Below, one piece after another: positions 8,313 through 16,909 of a DNA stretch of 64,000 bases. The stretch is from Siccibacter turicensis LMG 23730 (lineage in GTDB: Bacteria > Pseudomonadota > Gammaproteobacteria > Enterobacterales > Enterobacteriaceae). Positions within the stretch are counted from its first letter, which is position 1. Each line of letters starts with the position of its first letter. The stretch lies in the NCBI RefSeq assembly GCF_000463155.2, contig NZ_AWFZ01000048.1:1-64000 (forward strand), read 5' to 3'. The position numbers were made by a program, and so were the translations under genes. The notes under the pieces are model-generated. The model was given only the letters and a program-made list of their open reading frames with translations. It was not told where the DNA came from and did no database searches.

Positions 8313-9440
8313 TCAGACCGCCGCCAGATAGAGCGCCGGCATCCCCTCGGCATCCGAGGTGTAGAGCACCCATTTGCCGTCCGGTGAAAACGACGGATGC
8401 GGATGGGTAACCTGGCGGTCGCCGTCCAGCACCTTCCAGGAGGTGTTGTGCTGGCACACCGCGGTCTGGCTGCCGCGCTGCACGTCAAATACCCAGATAA
8501 AGGGATCGTTAAGGTCGATAGCGCCGGTCTTGTGCGGTGCGCCGTCGCCTACCACCCGTGACCCGTCGTGGTTGCTCATCAGATGCGAGCAGGGCGGAAT
8601 GGTCATCAGCTCGCGATTCTCAAGCGTAACGGGGTCGGCCGCGCACAGGTAGCGGTGCGGCGAGCCTTCTTTATGCGCGACGTAAAACAGCGCGCTGCCG
8701 TCCGGCACCCAGAACTCATGGGTAAAGCTCTCGCCTTCCGCATGCTGGCGCACCTTCCGCACCTGCGTGCCGTCGGCGTTTATCAGCCACATGCGCGCAT
8801 CGATGGCATCGCGCGGGCCTTCGTGACAAAACGCAACAGTGTGGTCATCAAAAGGACGCCAGATAGGGTGCCCGAGCCAGCGTTTTTCCTCGAGCAGCGT
8901 GGTGCGCTCCCCGGTGATGAGATCGATGCTAATCAGCCGACACGTCGGGTTGGTAAAGTAAAACGCGCGGAATTTCTGCCAGTCGGTGAGCGGCTGCCAG
9001 TCGTTTTTTTTAATCTCCACCCCGACCAGCCGGGAGTCGTCGCTGTTGGCCACCCAGGTACCGTAGGCCACCCACGCGTTGTCCACCTCATACACCACGC
9101 GCTCTTCTCCGCTTGCCAGACAGACCCGGCGCAGTTCACGGTTGTGCTTCACGTACCACAGATAGCGATCGTCGGCCGACAGAAACCCGCCAAACGTGTT
9201 GTCCCCTGGCCCTTCGGTGAGCTGCCTGGCGGTGGAGGTGGTTAAGTCCAGCAGGTAGTAGTTCCAGTGGCCCTCAAACGCCCCGCCAAAGATCAGCTTC
9301 GTGCCGTCGGCGGTGAAGCACTTCTGATAGAAGTAGTTGCGATGGCAGATAATGTGCGGCGGCGTAAGGCGGATCACCTGATGTCCGGTTACCGGATCGA
9401 GCTGAACGCGGAAGGTAAGCGGCAGGATTTTGCCTTTCAT
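8313..9440 (-). CDS. Oligogalacturonate lyase, second copy (Ogl2)
   Basis: A 375-residue paralogue of the lyase at 3193-4368, sharing all major blocks (CHRNYFYQKCF, QLTEGPGDNTFGGFLS, YGTWVANSD, RPFDD-TVAFCHEGP) but diverged between them. The active-site set is intact: His241 in THEFWVP, His286 in CSHLMSN, and Gln343, His346 and His348 in RQVTHPHPSF. Both enzymes should therefore be catalytic, perhaps differing in chain length or saturation preference. It is the last gene of togM-togN-togA-togB-ogl2 but sits behind a strong terminator, so it may be expressed less than the transporter. AAGGAG precedes the ATG. Confidence 0.9.
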   Translation of the reverse strand: MKGKILPLTFRVQLDPVTGHQVIRLTPPHIICHRNYFYQKCFTADGTKLIFGGAFEGHWNYYLLDLTTSTARQLTEGPGDNTFGGFLSADDRYLWYVKHNRELRRVCLASGEERVVYEVDNAWVAYGTWVANSDDSRLVGVEIKKNDWQPLTDWQKFRAFYFTNPTCRLISIDLITGERTTLLEEKRWLGHPIWRPFDDHTVAFCHEGPRDAIDARMWLINADGTQVRKVRQHAEGESFTHEFWVPDGSALFYVAHKEGSPHRYLCAADPVTLENRELMTIPPCSHLMSNHDGSRVVGDGAPHKTGAIDLNDPFIWVFDVQRGSQTAVCQHNTSWKVLDGDRQVTHPHPSFSPDGKWVLYTSDAEGMPALYLAAV

Positions 9441-9458
9441 GCTCCATCTCCTTGCAGT

Positions 9459-9490
9459 AAAAAAATACCCTGCCTTTGCGGGGCAGGGTA
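9459..9490 (-). terminator. Intrinsic terminator between togB and ogl2
   Basis: On the minus strand TACCCTGCC and GGCAGGGTA form a perfect 9-bp stem with a 7-nt loop, followed by seven T, in the 69-bp gap between togB and ogl2. No obvious separate promoter was recognised downstream, so ogl2 probably depends on read-through. Confidence 0.9.
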
Positions 9491-9509
9491 GCAGGTCGAT
9501 CGCGGGCTA

Positions 9510-10799
9510 TTAGCGCATGGCGCGTTTCAGGATACGCTCAACCTGACGCTGGAATTCGGCGGCGGTCTCTTCCACGGATTTCTGGCCGTAGTCGATGTAC
9601 TGAATCGCGGTACCGAACTGAGACACGATCTGCGGATCGTCAAAGTACGGCGATACCGACAGCGTGGTTGGCAGCGACTGCGCCAGCTTCAGGCCCGCGA
9701 CCGCTGGATCTTCATCCTTGATGACGCCGTCCTGGGTCAGCTGCGCTACTGCCTGCTTGCTGAGCGGCACACCGCGCTCCAGACCCAGCGTTTGTACGCC
9801 CTCTTTGCTGTTGAGCAGGAAGTTGATCAGCTCGGCGGCCTCTTTCGGGTTTTTGGTGGATTTGCCGATAGAGAGCATCTGCGCCGGTTTGAAGAACAGG
9901 CCCGCGTCTTTGGCACCCGGCAGCATTGGATAGGCGCCCAGCACCAGCTTCGCCGGCGGCTTCAGGTTGTCGGAGTACTTGGTGATGGTGGAGTTCCACA
10001 TGTAAGTGCCGCCCCACTCACCGGCGATCCACGGCTTCATCTCGTACATGTTGCTCTTGCCGAATGACGCGTAGTACTTGGTGTCCGGCATCACGTGGCT
10101 GTCCACCAGCTTTTTATACATGCCGAAGAACTCGACCCACTGCTCTTTGCTGTAGGTGAATTTTTTGGTGTTCTCATCCACCGCCGGAATGTTGTATTTC
10201 TGCACCATGTAGGAGTTCAGCAGCGCCAGGGTGTCCTGGTGCTCCAGCACCACCGGGTAGTACTGCTTGCCGAGCTTGGCTTCAAACGCTTTGCCCGCGG
10301 CCATCAGGTCGTCCCAGGTTTTCGGGTAGTCAACGCCCGCTTTGCCCCAGGTTTCGTCGTTGTAATAGAACACGCGCGCGGTCACCGAAATCGGAATGCC
10401 GTTGAGTCGGCCATCGATGGTGGTGGTTTGCAGCTCTTTCGGGTCAAACTGGCTCAGATCGATAACGTCTTTCACCTGGTTCAGATCGTAGAAGCCGTCG
10501 CCTTTTTTCGAGAAGATCGGCAGCCAGTTCCAGTTGGTCTGCATCACGTCCGGCTCGGTGCCGCCGGCGATCTGCGTGGTCAGGCGGGAAAGGTGCCCGT
10601 CCCAGCCGGTGTACTCGGCTTTGACGTTGATGTTCGGGTGCTGTTTATGAAACTCCTCCAGCGCTTTCAGCGTGACCTGGTGACGACCGTTGCCGCCCCA
10701 CCAGGACATACGCAGGGTCACGTCGTCAGCCGAATGTGAAGGAAATGCACAGAGCGTAACCGCAGAGGCAATGGCTGTGCTAATCAGGACTTTTTTCAT
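9510..10799 (-). CDS. togB: Oligogalacturonide ABC transporter, periplasmic binding protein TogB
   Basis: A 429-residue family-1 solute-binding protein. A signal peptide of about 23 residues ends at SHSA and has no lipobox Cys, so the protein is free in the periplasm. The mature part starts DDVTLRMSWWGGNGRHQ and contains GGTEPDVMQTNWNWLP (about 78-93) and AGEWGG (about 255), features of TogB-like proteins that bind short galacturonides. It is the fourth gene of togMNAB, 15 bp after togA. The pectin neighbourhood makes oligogalacturonide the likely ligand. Confidence 0.9.
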   Translation of the reverse strand: MKKVLISTAIASAVTLCAFPSHSADDVTLRMSWWGGNGRHQVTLKALEEFHKQHPNINVKAEYTGWDGHLSRLTTQIAGGTEPDVMQTNWNWLPIFSKKGDGFYDLNQVKDVIDLSQFDPKELQTTTIDGRLNGIPISVTARVFYYNDETWGKAGVDYPKTWDDLMAAGKAFEAKLGKQYYPVVLEHQDTLALLNSYMVQKYNIPAVDENTKKFTYSKEQWVEFFGMYKKLVDSHVMPDTKYYASFGKSNMYEMKPWIAGEWGGTYMWNSTITKYSDNLKPPAKLVLGAYPMLPGAKDAGLFFKPAQMLSIGKSTKNPKEAAELINFLLNSKEGVQTLGLERGVPLSKQAVAQLTQDGVIKDEDPAVAGLKLAQSLPTTLSVSPYFDDPQIVSQFGTAIQYIDYGQKSVEETAAEFQRQVERILKRAMR

Positions 10800-10814
10800 T
10801 ATGTAGGACTCCTG

Positions 10815-11942
10815 TCAGAGGGAGATGTTCTGTTCAGTTTTTGCGTCAAAAAGATGACACTTATTCATATCGAACGTGAAATACACCTTACGATTCAGCC
10901 CCTTTTCAATCATGGGTTTTGCCTCATCGGAAGGAATGCGGCAGGTCAGCTCGTAGTCCGCCACTTTCAGGTAGACGAAGAATTCGTGACCCATATTCTC
11001 AACGCGCACCATCTCACCGGTGACGTAGTCGCCAGCCGTCGGCTCATCTGACAGCGACACAAATTCGGGGCGCACGCCAAAGAAGATGTCCTGGCCCTGA
11101 TAACCGGCGGCTTTCGCCTGCAAACGGTCGTTCAGCGGCAGGATTTCATCTCCCAGGGTGAGATAAAGGCGCCCCTCTTTTTCAATGAGCTTGCTGGATT
11201 TGATGTTCATCTCCGGCGCGCCGATAAAGCCCGCCACGAACATATTTTTCGGGTAGTGATAGAGGTTGTCCGGGGTATCCACCTGCATGATATGGCCAAG
11301 CTTCATCACGCAGATGCGGTCGCCCATGGTCATCGCTTCGGTCTGATCGTGGGTTACGTAGACCGTGGTCGCCGGCTTGCCGGATCTTTTCAGCTGCTTG
11401 TGCAGGTCGGAGATGCGGATACGCATGGAGGCGCGCAGCTTGGCATCCAGGTTGGAGAGCGGCTCATCGAACAGGAACACGTCCGGCTTTTTCACGATGG
11501 CGCGGCCTACCGCCACGCGCTGCGCCTGGCCGCCCGAGAGCTGGCGCGGCAGGCGATCCATCAGCTCGTCCAGCTCAAGGATCTTCGCGGCTTCGTCCAC
11601 CTGCTGGTTGATCTGCTCTTTCGGCATCTTGCTGAGCTTCAGACCAAAGGCCAGGTTTTCGCGTACCGTCATGTGCGGGTAAAGCGCGTAGTTCTGGAAC
11701 ACCATCGCAATACCGCGCGATTTCGGCGCCAGGTTGTTCACCAGCTTGTCGCCGATGCGCACTTCGCCGCCGCTGATGGTTTCCAGCCCGGCGAGCATAC
11801 GCAGCGTGGTGGATTTCGCGCAGCCGGACGGCCCGACGATAACCATAAACTCACCGTCTGCGATGGTCAGGTCGATACCATGTACCGCTTTGAAGCCGTT
11901 GGAGTAAACTTTTTCCAGTTTGTTGAAAATAACTTCAGCCAT
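10815..11942 (-). CDS. togA: Oligogalacturonide ABC transporter ATPase TogA
   Basis: A 375-residue ATPase of the MalK/UgpC type that powers TogM/TogN. Walker A is GPSGCAKSTT (37-46), with Ala where most relatives have Gly, seen also in some sugar ATPases. The signature is LSGGQAQRVAVGRAI (about 134-148) and Walker B is VFLFDEPLSNLD (about 155-166), with the switch His in YVTHDQTEA. A regulatory TOBE/OB region fills about 235-375. It lies 12 bp after togN. Confidence 0.92.
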   Translation of the reverse strand: MAEVIFNKLEKVYSNGFKAVHGIDLTIADGEFMVIVGPSGCAKSTTLRMLAGLETISGGEVRIGDKLVNNLAPKSRGIAMVFQNYALYPHMTVRENLAFGLKLSKMPKEQINQQVDEAAKILELDELMDRLPRQLSGGQAQRVAVGRAIVKKPDVFLFDEPLSNLDAKLRASMRIRISDLHKQLKRSGKPATTVYVTHDQTEAMTMGDRICVMKLGHIMQVDTPDNLYHYPKNMFVAGFIGAPEMNIKSSKLIEKEGRLYLTLGDEILPLNDRLQAKAAGYQGQDIFFGVRPEFVSLSDEPTAGDYVTGEMVRVENMGHEFFVYLKVADYELTCRIPSDEAKPMIEKGLNRKVYFTFDMNKCHLFDAKTEQNISL

Positions 11943-11954
11943 GATATTTCCTCG

Positions 11955-12863
11955 TTAACCTTTAATTCCGCTGCTTGAAACGCCCTGCACGAAGTAGCGC
12001 TGAGCCAGGAAGAACACAATGATGGATGGCAGGATGGAGATGCTCGCCATCGCCAGAATCTCATTCCACGGCGCACCTTCGGTGACGTCGATGGACATTT
12101 TCAGCGCCAGTGCGATCGGGTATTTGTCCACGCTGTAGACGTAAATCAGCGGCCCGATAAAGTCGTTCATTGACCACATGAACTGGAACAGCGCTACCGA
12201 GATAATCGCCGGTTTCAGGATCGGCACGACCACGTACCACAGCACCTGGAAGGAGTTGCAGCCGTCAATCTGCGCCGCCTCTTCCATATCGCGCGGGACG
12301 CCGCGCAGGAACTGGATCAGCATGAAGACGAAGAACCCCTGAGTGGCGAACGCCAGCGGCAGGTAGAGCGGCAGATAGCTGTCCAGCATCCCCATTTCGC
12401 GGAACATCAGGTACTGCGGGATCAGCAGGACGGTGCTCGGCAGCAGCATGGTGGCGATGAGCGTGGTGAACCAGAACTTCTTCCACGGGATCTCAAAGCG
12501 GGCGAAGCCGTAGGCCACCACCGTCGAGGAGATAATGGTCAGCAGCACTTTGGGGATCACATACTGGAAGGTGTTCAGCATGTAGTGGCCGAAGTTGTAC
12601 TCGGTACCGGTTTTCCAGCCGTTGATAAACCCATCCCAGGTGGCGTGGGTCGGCCACAGCCCGAGCGTGGTAAAGATCTCGTGGTTCGGTTTGAACGACG
12701 CCGAGAACATCCACGCCAGCGGGTAGAGCATCAGCAGGCCGACAATCAGCAGGATGGTGTAGCGGAACCAGGCGCTGACCTTCTCGCGGCGCAGGGTGCG
12801 CGCCACTTCCACGTCGGCAGACTGCTGCGCTGCGGATAACTGACTCTGTTGGATATCAGCCAT
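11955..12863 (-). CDS. togN: Oligogalacturonide ABC transporter permease TogN
   Basis: A 302-residue inner-membrane permease of the MalG type with six predicted helices. The cytoplasmic coupling motif EEAAQIDGCNSFQVLWYVVVP (the EAA loop) is near residues 190-211, and the C-terminus SSGIKG is typical of MalG-like subunits. Its start overlaps the end of togM by 8 nt, indicating coupled translation. A longer N-terminal tail of about 35 residues precedes the first helix. Confidence 0.92.
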   Translation of the reverse strand: MADIQQSQLSAAQQSADVEVARTLRREKVSAWFRYTILLIVGLLMLYPLAWMFSASFKPNHEIFTTLGLWPTHATWDGFINGWKTGTEYNFGHYMLNTFQYVIPKVLLTIISSTVVAYGFARFEIPWKKFWFTTLIATMLLPSTVLLIPQYLMFREMGMLDSYLPLYLPLAFATQGFFVFMLIQFLRGVPRDMEEAAQIDGCNSFQVLWYVVVPILKPAIISVALFQFMWSMNDFIGPLIYVYSVDKYPIALALKMSIDVTEGAPWNEILAMASISILPSIIVFFLAQRYFVQGVSSSGIKG

Positions 12864-13746
12864 TTTTGCCTCCCTTGTCGGCAGAGTAGAACACCCAGTA
12901 CTTCGACGATTTGAACGCTATCGACGCAAACAGCGCGACGACCAGGAACAGAACCCACGCCAGCGCGGCGCCGTAGCCCATATCAAAGTATTTAAACGCC
13001 GTGTCGTAGATGTAGAGCGAGAACAGATAGGTGTAGTAGGTCGGGCCACCGCCGGTAATCACGTACGGGCCGGTAAACTCCTGGAAGGCCTGCGTGGTCT
13101 GCATGATGAAGTTGAAGAAAATCACCGGTGTGATCAGCGGCACGGTCACTTTCATAAACATCTGCCACTTCGACGCGCCGTCGATCATCGCCGCTTCATA
13201 CTGCGACTGCGGCACGTTCTGCAGCGCAGCAAGGAAGATCACCATGGCCGAGCCGAACTGCCAGACGCGCAGCAGGGTAACGGACATCAGCGCCAGCGAC
13301 GGCTCGCCCAGCCAGTTGATCGGGTCGAGGCCAAACACGCCGATGAAACTGTTCAGCAGGCCGTCGATGGCAAACAGCGCGCGCCACAGCACCGCGATGG
13401 CGACCGAGCTGCCGAGAATCGACGGAATGTAATAGGCGGTACGGAAAAAGCCGATGCCGCGCAGTTTGAAATTCAGGACAAAGGCAATGCCGAGGGCAAA
13501 CGCCAGCTTTAACGGAATGGTGATAAACACATAGGCAAAGGTAACTCCCATCGACTTCCAGAAAAGGTCGTCTTCGGTGAGCATGTAACGGTAATTCTCT
13601 ATCCCGTTAAATACCGGCGGATTCATCAGGTCGTACTCAGTAAAACTGAGGAAGAACGATGAGACAAAGGGGAAGGCGGTAAAGACAATCAACCCAATTA
13701 TATAGGGTGATATCCACGCCAGCCCCAGCAGCTTGTTTTCATTCAT
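12856..13746 (-). CDS. togM: Oligogalacturonide ABC transporter permease TogM
   Basis: A 296-residue permease of the MalF type and first gene of the operon. Six or more hydrophobic segments begin at LLGLAWISPYIIGLIVF; the EAA loop YEAAMIDGASKWQMFMKVTVP is near residue 185. It pairs with TogN to form the membrane channel. Candidate KdgR boxes lie about 180-300 bp upstream, leaving a long leader. Confidence 0.92.
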   Translation of the reverse strand: MNENKLLGLAWISPYIIGLIVFTAFPFVSSFFLSFTEYDLMNPPVFNGIENYRYMLTEDDLFWKSMGVTFAYVFITIPLKLAFALGIAFVLNFKLRGIGFFRTAYYIPSILGSSVAIAVLWRALFAIDGLLNSFIGVFGLDPINWLGEPSLALMSVTLLRVWQFGSAMVIFLAALQNVPQSQYEAAMIDGASKWQMFMKVTVPLITPVIFFNFIMQTTQAFQEFTGPYVITGGGPTYYTYLFSLYIYDTAFKYFDMGYGAALAWVLFLVVALFASIAFKSSKYWVFYSADKGGKNG

Positions 13747-14187
13747 ACATACCTACCTGGCATTCCAGAGTTAATAGAAGCGTTATGACGCCAGCGCAGC
13801 GGTGGTGCTGCGCGGCTGCTGCCCGCCCGGCGCTCAACGCGTATGGCGGACATCATCATGTTTTTAAATGCCTTTTTTCTATGCCGTGCGAATGCGGCAT
13901 GCCGGAAGATGGTGGTGTTGTGAAACGGATGAACCATCGTTCCTGGTTTGTAAAACACCGTTTTAATTTATCTTATTGCTATTTATTTCTGCGTCATTCT
14001 ATTCATCACAGAAATGTGATCGGGGTCGAAACGGCATTTCAATAAATTGAAGCAGGTGACAAATTCTGAATTTAAGGGTTGAGTTGGCGGGGAATTTACG
14101 TTGCTTGCGCAATATCACATTATTAATTTGCGGCATAATAATTGCTTTTCTGAATTACCAGTTTATCGAAGGAAAACAGCGCGGGAT
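13747..14187. other. togM upstream region between togM and agp
   Basis: No gene is supported here. Over about 13950-14165 the DNA is AT-rich and likely holds the togM promoter, facing the minus strand; the KdgR-type boxes are listed separately. AAATGTGATC at 14012-14021 is a perfect left half of a CRP site, and the right half is poor, so CRP binding is possible but weakly supported. The agp terminator closes the region. Confidence 0.5.
13930..14046 (-). promoter_or_regulatory. KdgR-type boxes upstream of togM
   Basis: Three motifs: TCGAAACGGCATTTCAATA (14026-14044, good), GTAAAACACCGTTTTAATTT (13950-13969, moderate) and TGAACCATCGTTCCT (13930-13944, 12 of 15 matches to TGAAACATCGTTTCA). They suggest the tog operon belongs to the same regulon as kdgM, ogl, kduI and kdgF. 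Confidence 0.6.
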
Positions 14188-14221
14188 AAAAAAACGGGAA
14201 CGCAGCGGTTCCCGTTTTTTT
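14188..14221. terminator. Bidirectional intrinsic terminator downstream of agp
   Basis: Seven A, the stem CGGGAAC / GTTCCCG with a 6-nt loop, then seven T. The symmetric tracts make it functional on both strands; agp (minus strand) ends 26 bp away. Confidence 0.9.
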
Positions 14222-14246
14222 GGTCAGGCTAAGGCGGCGCGGATCG

Positions 14247-15491
14247 CTATTTCACCGCGTTGTTCAGCACCCCGGTAAAGGCATCCCACGGGCAAAAGCC
14301 CTGGGCATCGGTGGCGCAGCCTTCAAGCTGAAGCACCACGCGCTGCGGAGGGTGTTCCAGGGTCAGCGGCGCACCGTTGCGCAGCTGCTCGCTGCTCTGG
14401 TAGACGTATTCCACCTTCATCAGATCGCGATCCGCTTTTGCATCATGCCAGCGCTGGAAGACGATCTTCCCGCCGATCGGCGTGCGTTCGTTCTGGCCCG
14501 GAAGCTGATAGGGTTTGAACGCCAGCGCGGTCAGCAGCGAGGCGATATTGGAGTCATGGCCCACCAGCAGCGTGAATTTTGCGCTCTTCGGCTGCGGCTT
14601 CTCGACCAGCGCCTGACGGATGTAGCTCACCAGCGGGGCCGCCACGTTGCGCGCCACCTCAGGGGAGGTGAACAGCGTATCCTGATAGCTATTTTTCAGC
14701 TGTGACAGGGTGCGCCACTGGGCGTCGGTTTTGATCTGCCCCCAGGCCACCTGATCGAGCGGGAAACCTTCGTAATATTGCAGGGTGAAGGCATCCACCA
14801 GCGAGTTCCCCACCTTCAGCGGGCCGCTGACGCCGGGCTCTTCAGTGGCGTTGGCGCTGAAAGTATCTTTCCCGGCGTTGAGATCGCACTGCTGCTTCTC
14901 TTTACAGCTCGGCGACGCCGCGTAGTCGGTAACCTTTTCCAGCAGGGCGTAGCTGTCGGTCAGCGGATAATGCTGGCGCTGGGTTTCCATCGCCTTGAGG
15001 GCTTTTTGCTTAAATTCCGGTGAGTTATCGGTGATAACCGGGTTGAAGGTCGGGTCCATGGTGCCCATCTTTTCCTGATGGTGCACCGGCACGTCGCAGC
15101 CAGGGAACGCGCCGGTGATAAAGAACTGCGCGGTGGCCACGGTGCGCTGCAGGCTGTTGGCATACGCATAAACGCTGGCTGGCGTCGGGCACTCCCCGCT
15201 GGCGAGCAGCCCCTGCTGCGCCAGCCACTCGCGCATGTAGTGCCCCATATAGACCTCAAGCACGCCGCCCTTGGTGGTGAGGTGCCCGCCCGGCACATCC
15301 CACGTCGGCCAGGCTTTGGCGGTGGACTGCTCCAGCACGCTGCCGTTATTCGCCAGCGGGGCGCGCAGGTTATGACGGCTCATCACCAGCACCTGTTCCA
15401 GTTGATAACCTTCCGGGGCGTCTTGCGCCAGAGAGACTCCCGGCGCGATGCCGGCCAGCGCCAGCATGGCGACCACGATATTCTTTTTCAT
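14247..15491 (-). CDS. agp: Periplasmic glucose-1-phosphatase Agp
   Basis: A 414-residue histidine acid phosphatase. A signal peptide of about 22 residues ends at SLAQ. The catalytic RHNLRAP motif (Arg39, His40) and the later GHDSN proton-donor motif are present. Strong collinearity with E. coli Agp ([10 protein letters not shown]-like segment, [58 protein letters not shown]) separates it from the AppA phytase. Agp releases glucose from glucose-1-phosphate and can act on phytate. In E. coli agp lies elsewhere, so its place between tog and kdgF is a rearrangement. No KdgR box was seen at its start. Confidence 0.93.
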   Translation of the reverse strand: MKKNIVVAMLALAGIAPGVSLAQDAPEGYQLEQVLVMSRHNLRAPLANNGSVLEQSTAKAWPTWDVPGGHLTTKGGVLEVYMGHYMREWLAQQGLLASGECPTPASVYAYANSLQRTVATAQFFITGAFPGCDVPVHHQEKMGTMDPTFNPVITDNSPEFKQKALKAMETQRQHYPLTDSYALLEKVTDYAASPSCKEKQQCDLNAGKDTFSANATEEPGVSGPLKVGNSLVDAFTLQYYEGFPLDQVAWGQIKTDAQWRTLSQLKNSYQDTLFTSPEVARNVAAPLVSYIRQALVEKPQPKSAKFTLLVGHDSNIASLLTALAFKPYQLPGQNERTPIGGKIVFQRWHDAKADRDLMKVEYVYQSSEQLRNGAPLTLEHPPQRVVLQLEGCATDAQGFCPWDAFTGVLNNAVK

Positions 15492-15696
15492 TCTTGCGTC
15501 CTCAGCGAGTGGTACGGCAAATAGTTAACGGATTGTGACAGAAATATGACATCGCGCCCGCAAGCGGGATCGCAAAATGAGAGGCAGCGCGGAAAGGAGA
15601 GCGGCGTTACGACAGGAACAGCGTCAGCGTGGCTGACGAAGAGAATAACGCCAGGCGTGCGACGGATGCGCAACCCCGGCGTTACCAGACGCGCTT

Positions 15697-16020
15697 TTAC
15701 TTGAGGAAATCTTCACGCATCGGCGTGAAGGTATCCAGCAGCGTACCGGGCTTCAGGCAGACGCAGCCGTGCATGACGTGCGGCTTCTTATACAGCGTAT
15801 CGCCCGCCTTCACGCGGTGGGTTTCGTCCCCGATGGTGAACTCAAACTCACCGCTCAGCACGTAGGTCAGCTGCTCGTGAGGATGGTTGTGCAGCGGCCC
15901 GACCGCGCCCTCTTCAAAATTCACTTCCACCTGCATCATTTTGCCGTCGTGCGCCAGAATGCGGCGCGTTACGCCGTTGCCTAAATCTTCCAGCCGGGTG
16001 TCCTGGTGAAAAATAAACAT
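15697..16020 (-). CDS. kdgF: Cupin KdgF (unsaturated galacturonate to linear ketone)
   Basis: A 107-residue single-domain cupin. Metal-binding residues are in GPLHNHPHEQLTYVLSGEFEF (about 41-61), with a further His in the KKPHVMHG segment. KdgF speeds conversion of 4,5-unsaturated galacturonate, the Ogl product, to the linear ketone used by KduI. A strong KdgR palindrome lies about 20 bp before the ATG, which has an AGGA site. Family length is about 105-115. Confidence 0.9.
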   Translation of the reverse strand: MFIFHQDTRLEDLGNGVTRRILAHDGKMMQVEVNFEEGAVGPLHNHPHEQLTYVLSGEFEFTIGDETHRVKAGDTLYKKPHVMHGCVCLKPGTLLDTFTPMREDFLK

Positions 16021-16035
16021 TATCGCGTCCTGTTA

Positions 16036-16060
16036 AGAGTGAAACATCGTTTCAAAGAAT
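16036..16060 (-). promoter_or_regulatory. KdgR operator upstream of kdgF
   Basis: TGAAACATCGTTTCA (16040-16054) is a near-perfect palindrome and the best KdgR match in the window. It lies 20 bp upstream of the kdgF start. Confidence 0.85.
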
Positions 16061-16186
16061 TTATCCTGGGCCGGATGAAAAGGAAATGAGCGTCGGCGGA
16101 ACTGGAAAGTGGATCACATTTGTTTCGGTTTTGTACCGCGGGCGTTTAGCGGTATAACCACAGATTGACTCGGCAGGGAGAAGAAG

Positions 16187-16909
16187 ATGAAAACCATCGG
16201 TTTACTGGGCGGCATGAGCTGGGAGTCGACGATTCCCTATTACCGACACATTAACGAAGGGGTACGCGACCGCCTCGGTGGGCTGCACTCCGCCGCGCTG
16301 CTGCTGCACAGCGTGGATTTCCACGAGATCGAACAGTACCAGGCGCGCGGTGAATGGGAAAAAGCCGGGGAGATGCTGGCCCGCGCCGCGCAGGGGCTTG
16401 AGCAGGTCGGCGCTCAGGCCATCGTGCTCTGCACTAACACCATGCATAAAGTGGCGGCGCAGATTGAAGAGGCGTGTCGCATTCCGCTGCTGCACATCGC
16501 CGACGCTACCGGGCGGGCCATTACGGCGCAGAACATGACGCGCGTGGCGCTGCTCGGCACCCGTTACACTATGGAGCAGGACTTCTACCGCGGCAGGCTG
16601 CTGGAGCGCAGCGGCATTGAAACGCTTATCCCCGACGAGACCCGCCGGGCGCGCATCAACCAGATCATTTTCGACGAGCTGTGCCTCGGGAAAATCACCC
16701 CGGCATCCCGGGACTATTATCTGGACGTCATCCGCGAGCTGGCGCAGCAGGGCGCACAGGGGGTGATCTTTGGCTGCACCGAGATTGGCCTGCTGATCCC
16801 GGAAAACGCCTCGCCGCTGCCGGTGTTCGATACCGCCGCGCTGCACGCCAGAGAGGCGGTAGACTTTATGCTCAGCGACGCGCCAGCAGCTGCTCCAGCG
16901 GGGCGGTAA
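16187..16909 (+). CDS. ygeA: Broad-specificity amino acid racemase YgeA
   Basis: A 240-residue Asp/Glu racemase-family protein. The two catalytic cysteines lie in LCTNTMHK (about Cys83) and GCTEIGLL (about Cys197), and the N-terminal [12 protein letters not shown] is typical. E. coli YgeA racemises homoserine, methionine and others and is about 230 residues; here the C-terminus adds an Ala/Pro-rich tail. That tail overlaps the 3' end of the convergent lysR by 38 bp. SD is AGGGAG. Confidence 0.92.
   Translation: MKTIGLLGGMSWESTIPYYRHINEGVRDRLGGLHSAALLLHSVDFHEIEQYQARGEWEKAGEMLARAAQGLEQVGAQAIVLCTNTMHKVAAQIEEACRIPLLHIADATGRAITAQNMTRVALLGTRYTMEQDFYRGRLLERSGIETLIPDETRRARINQIIFDELCLGKITPASRDYYLDVIRELAQQGAQGVIFGCTEIGLLIPENASPLPVFDTAALHAREAVDFMLSDAPAAAPAGR

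Noticed and set aside
14001-14020. TCACAGAAATGTGA upstream of togM as a CRP site
   Set aside because: The half-sites are in the wrong order (TCACA before TGTGA) for CRP; only the AAATGTGATC half at 14012 remains possible.
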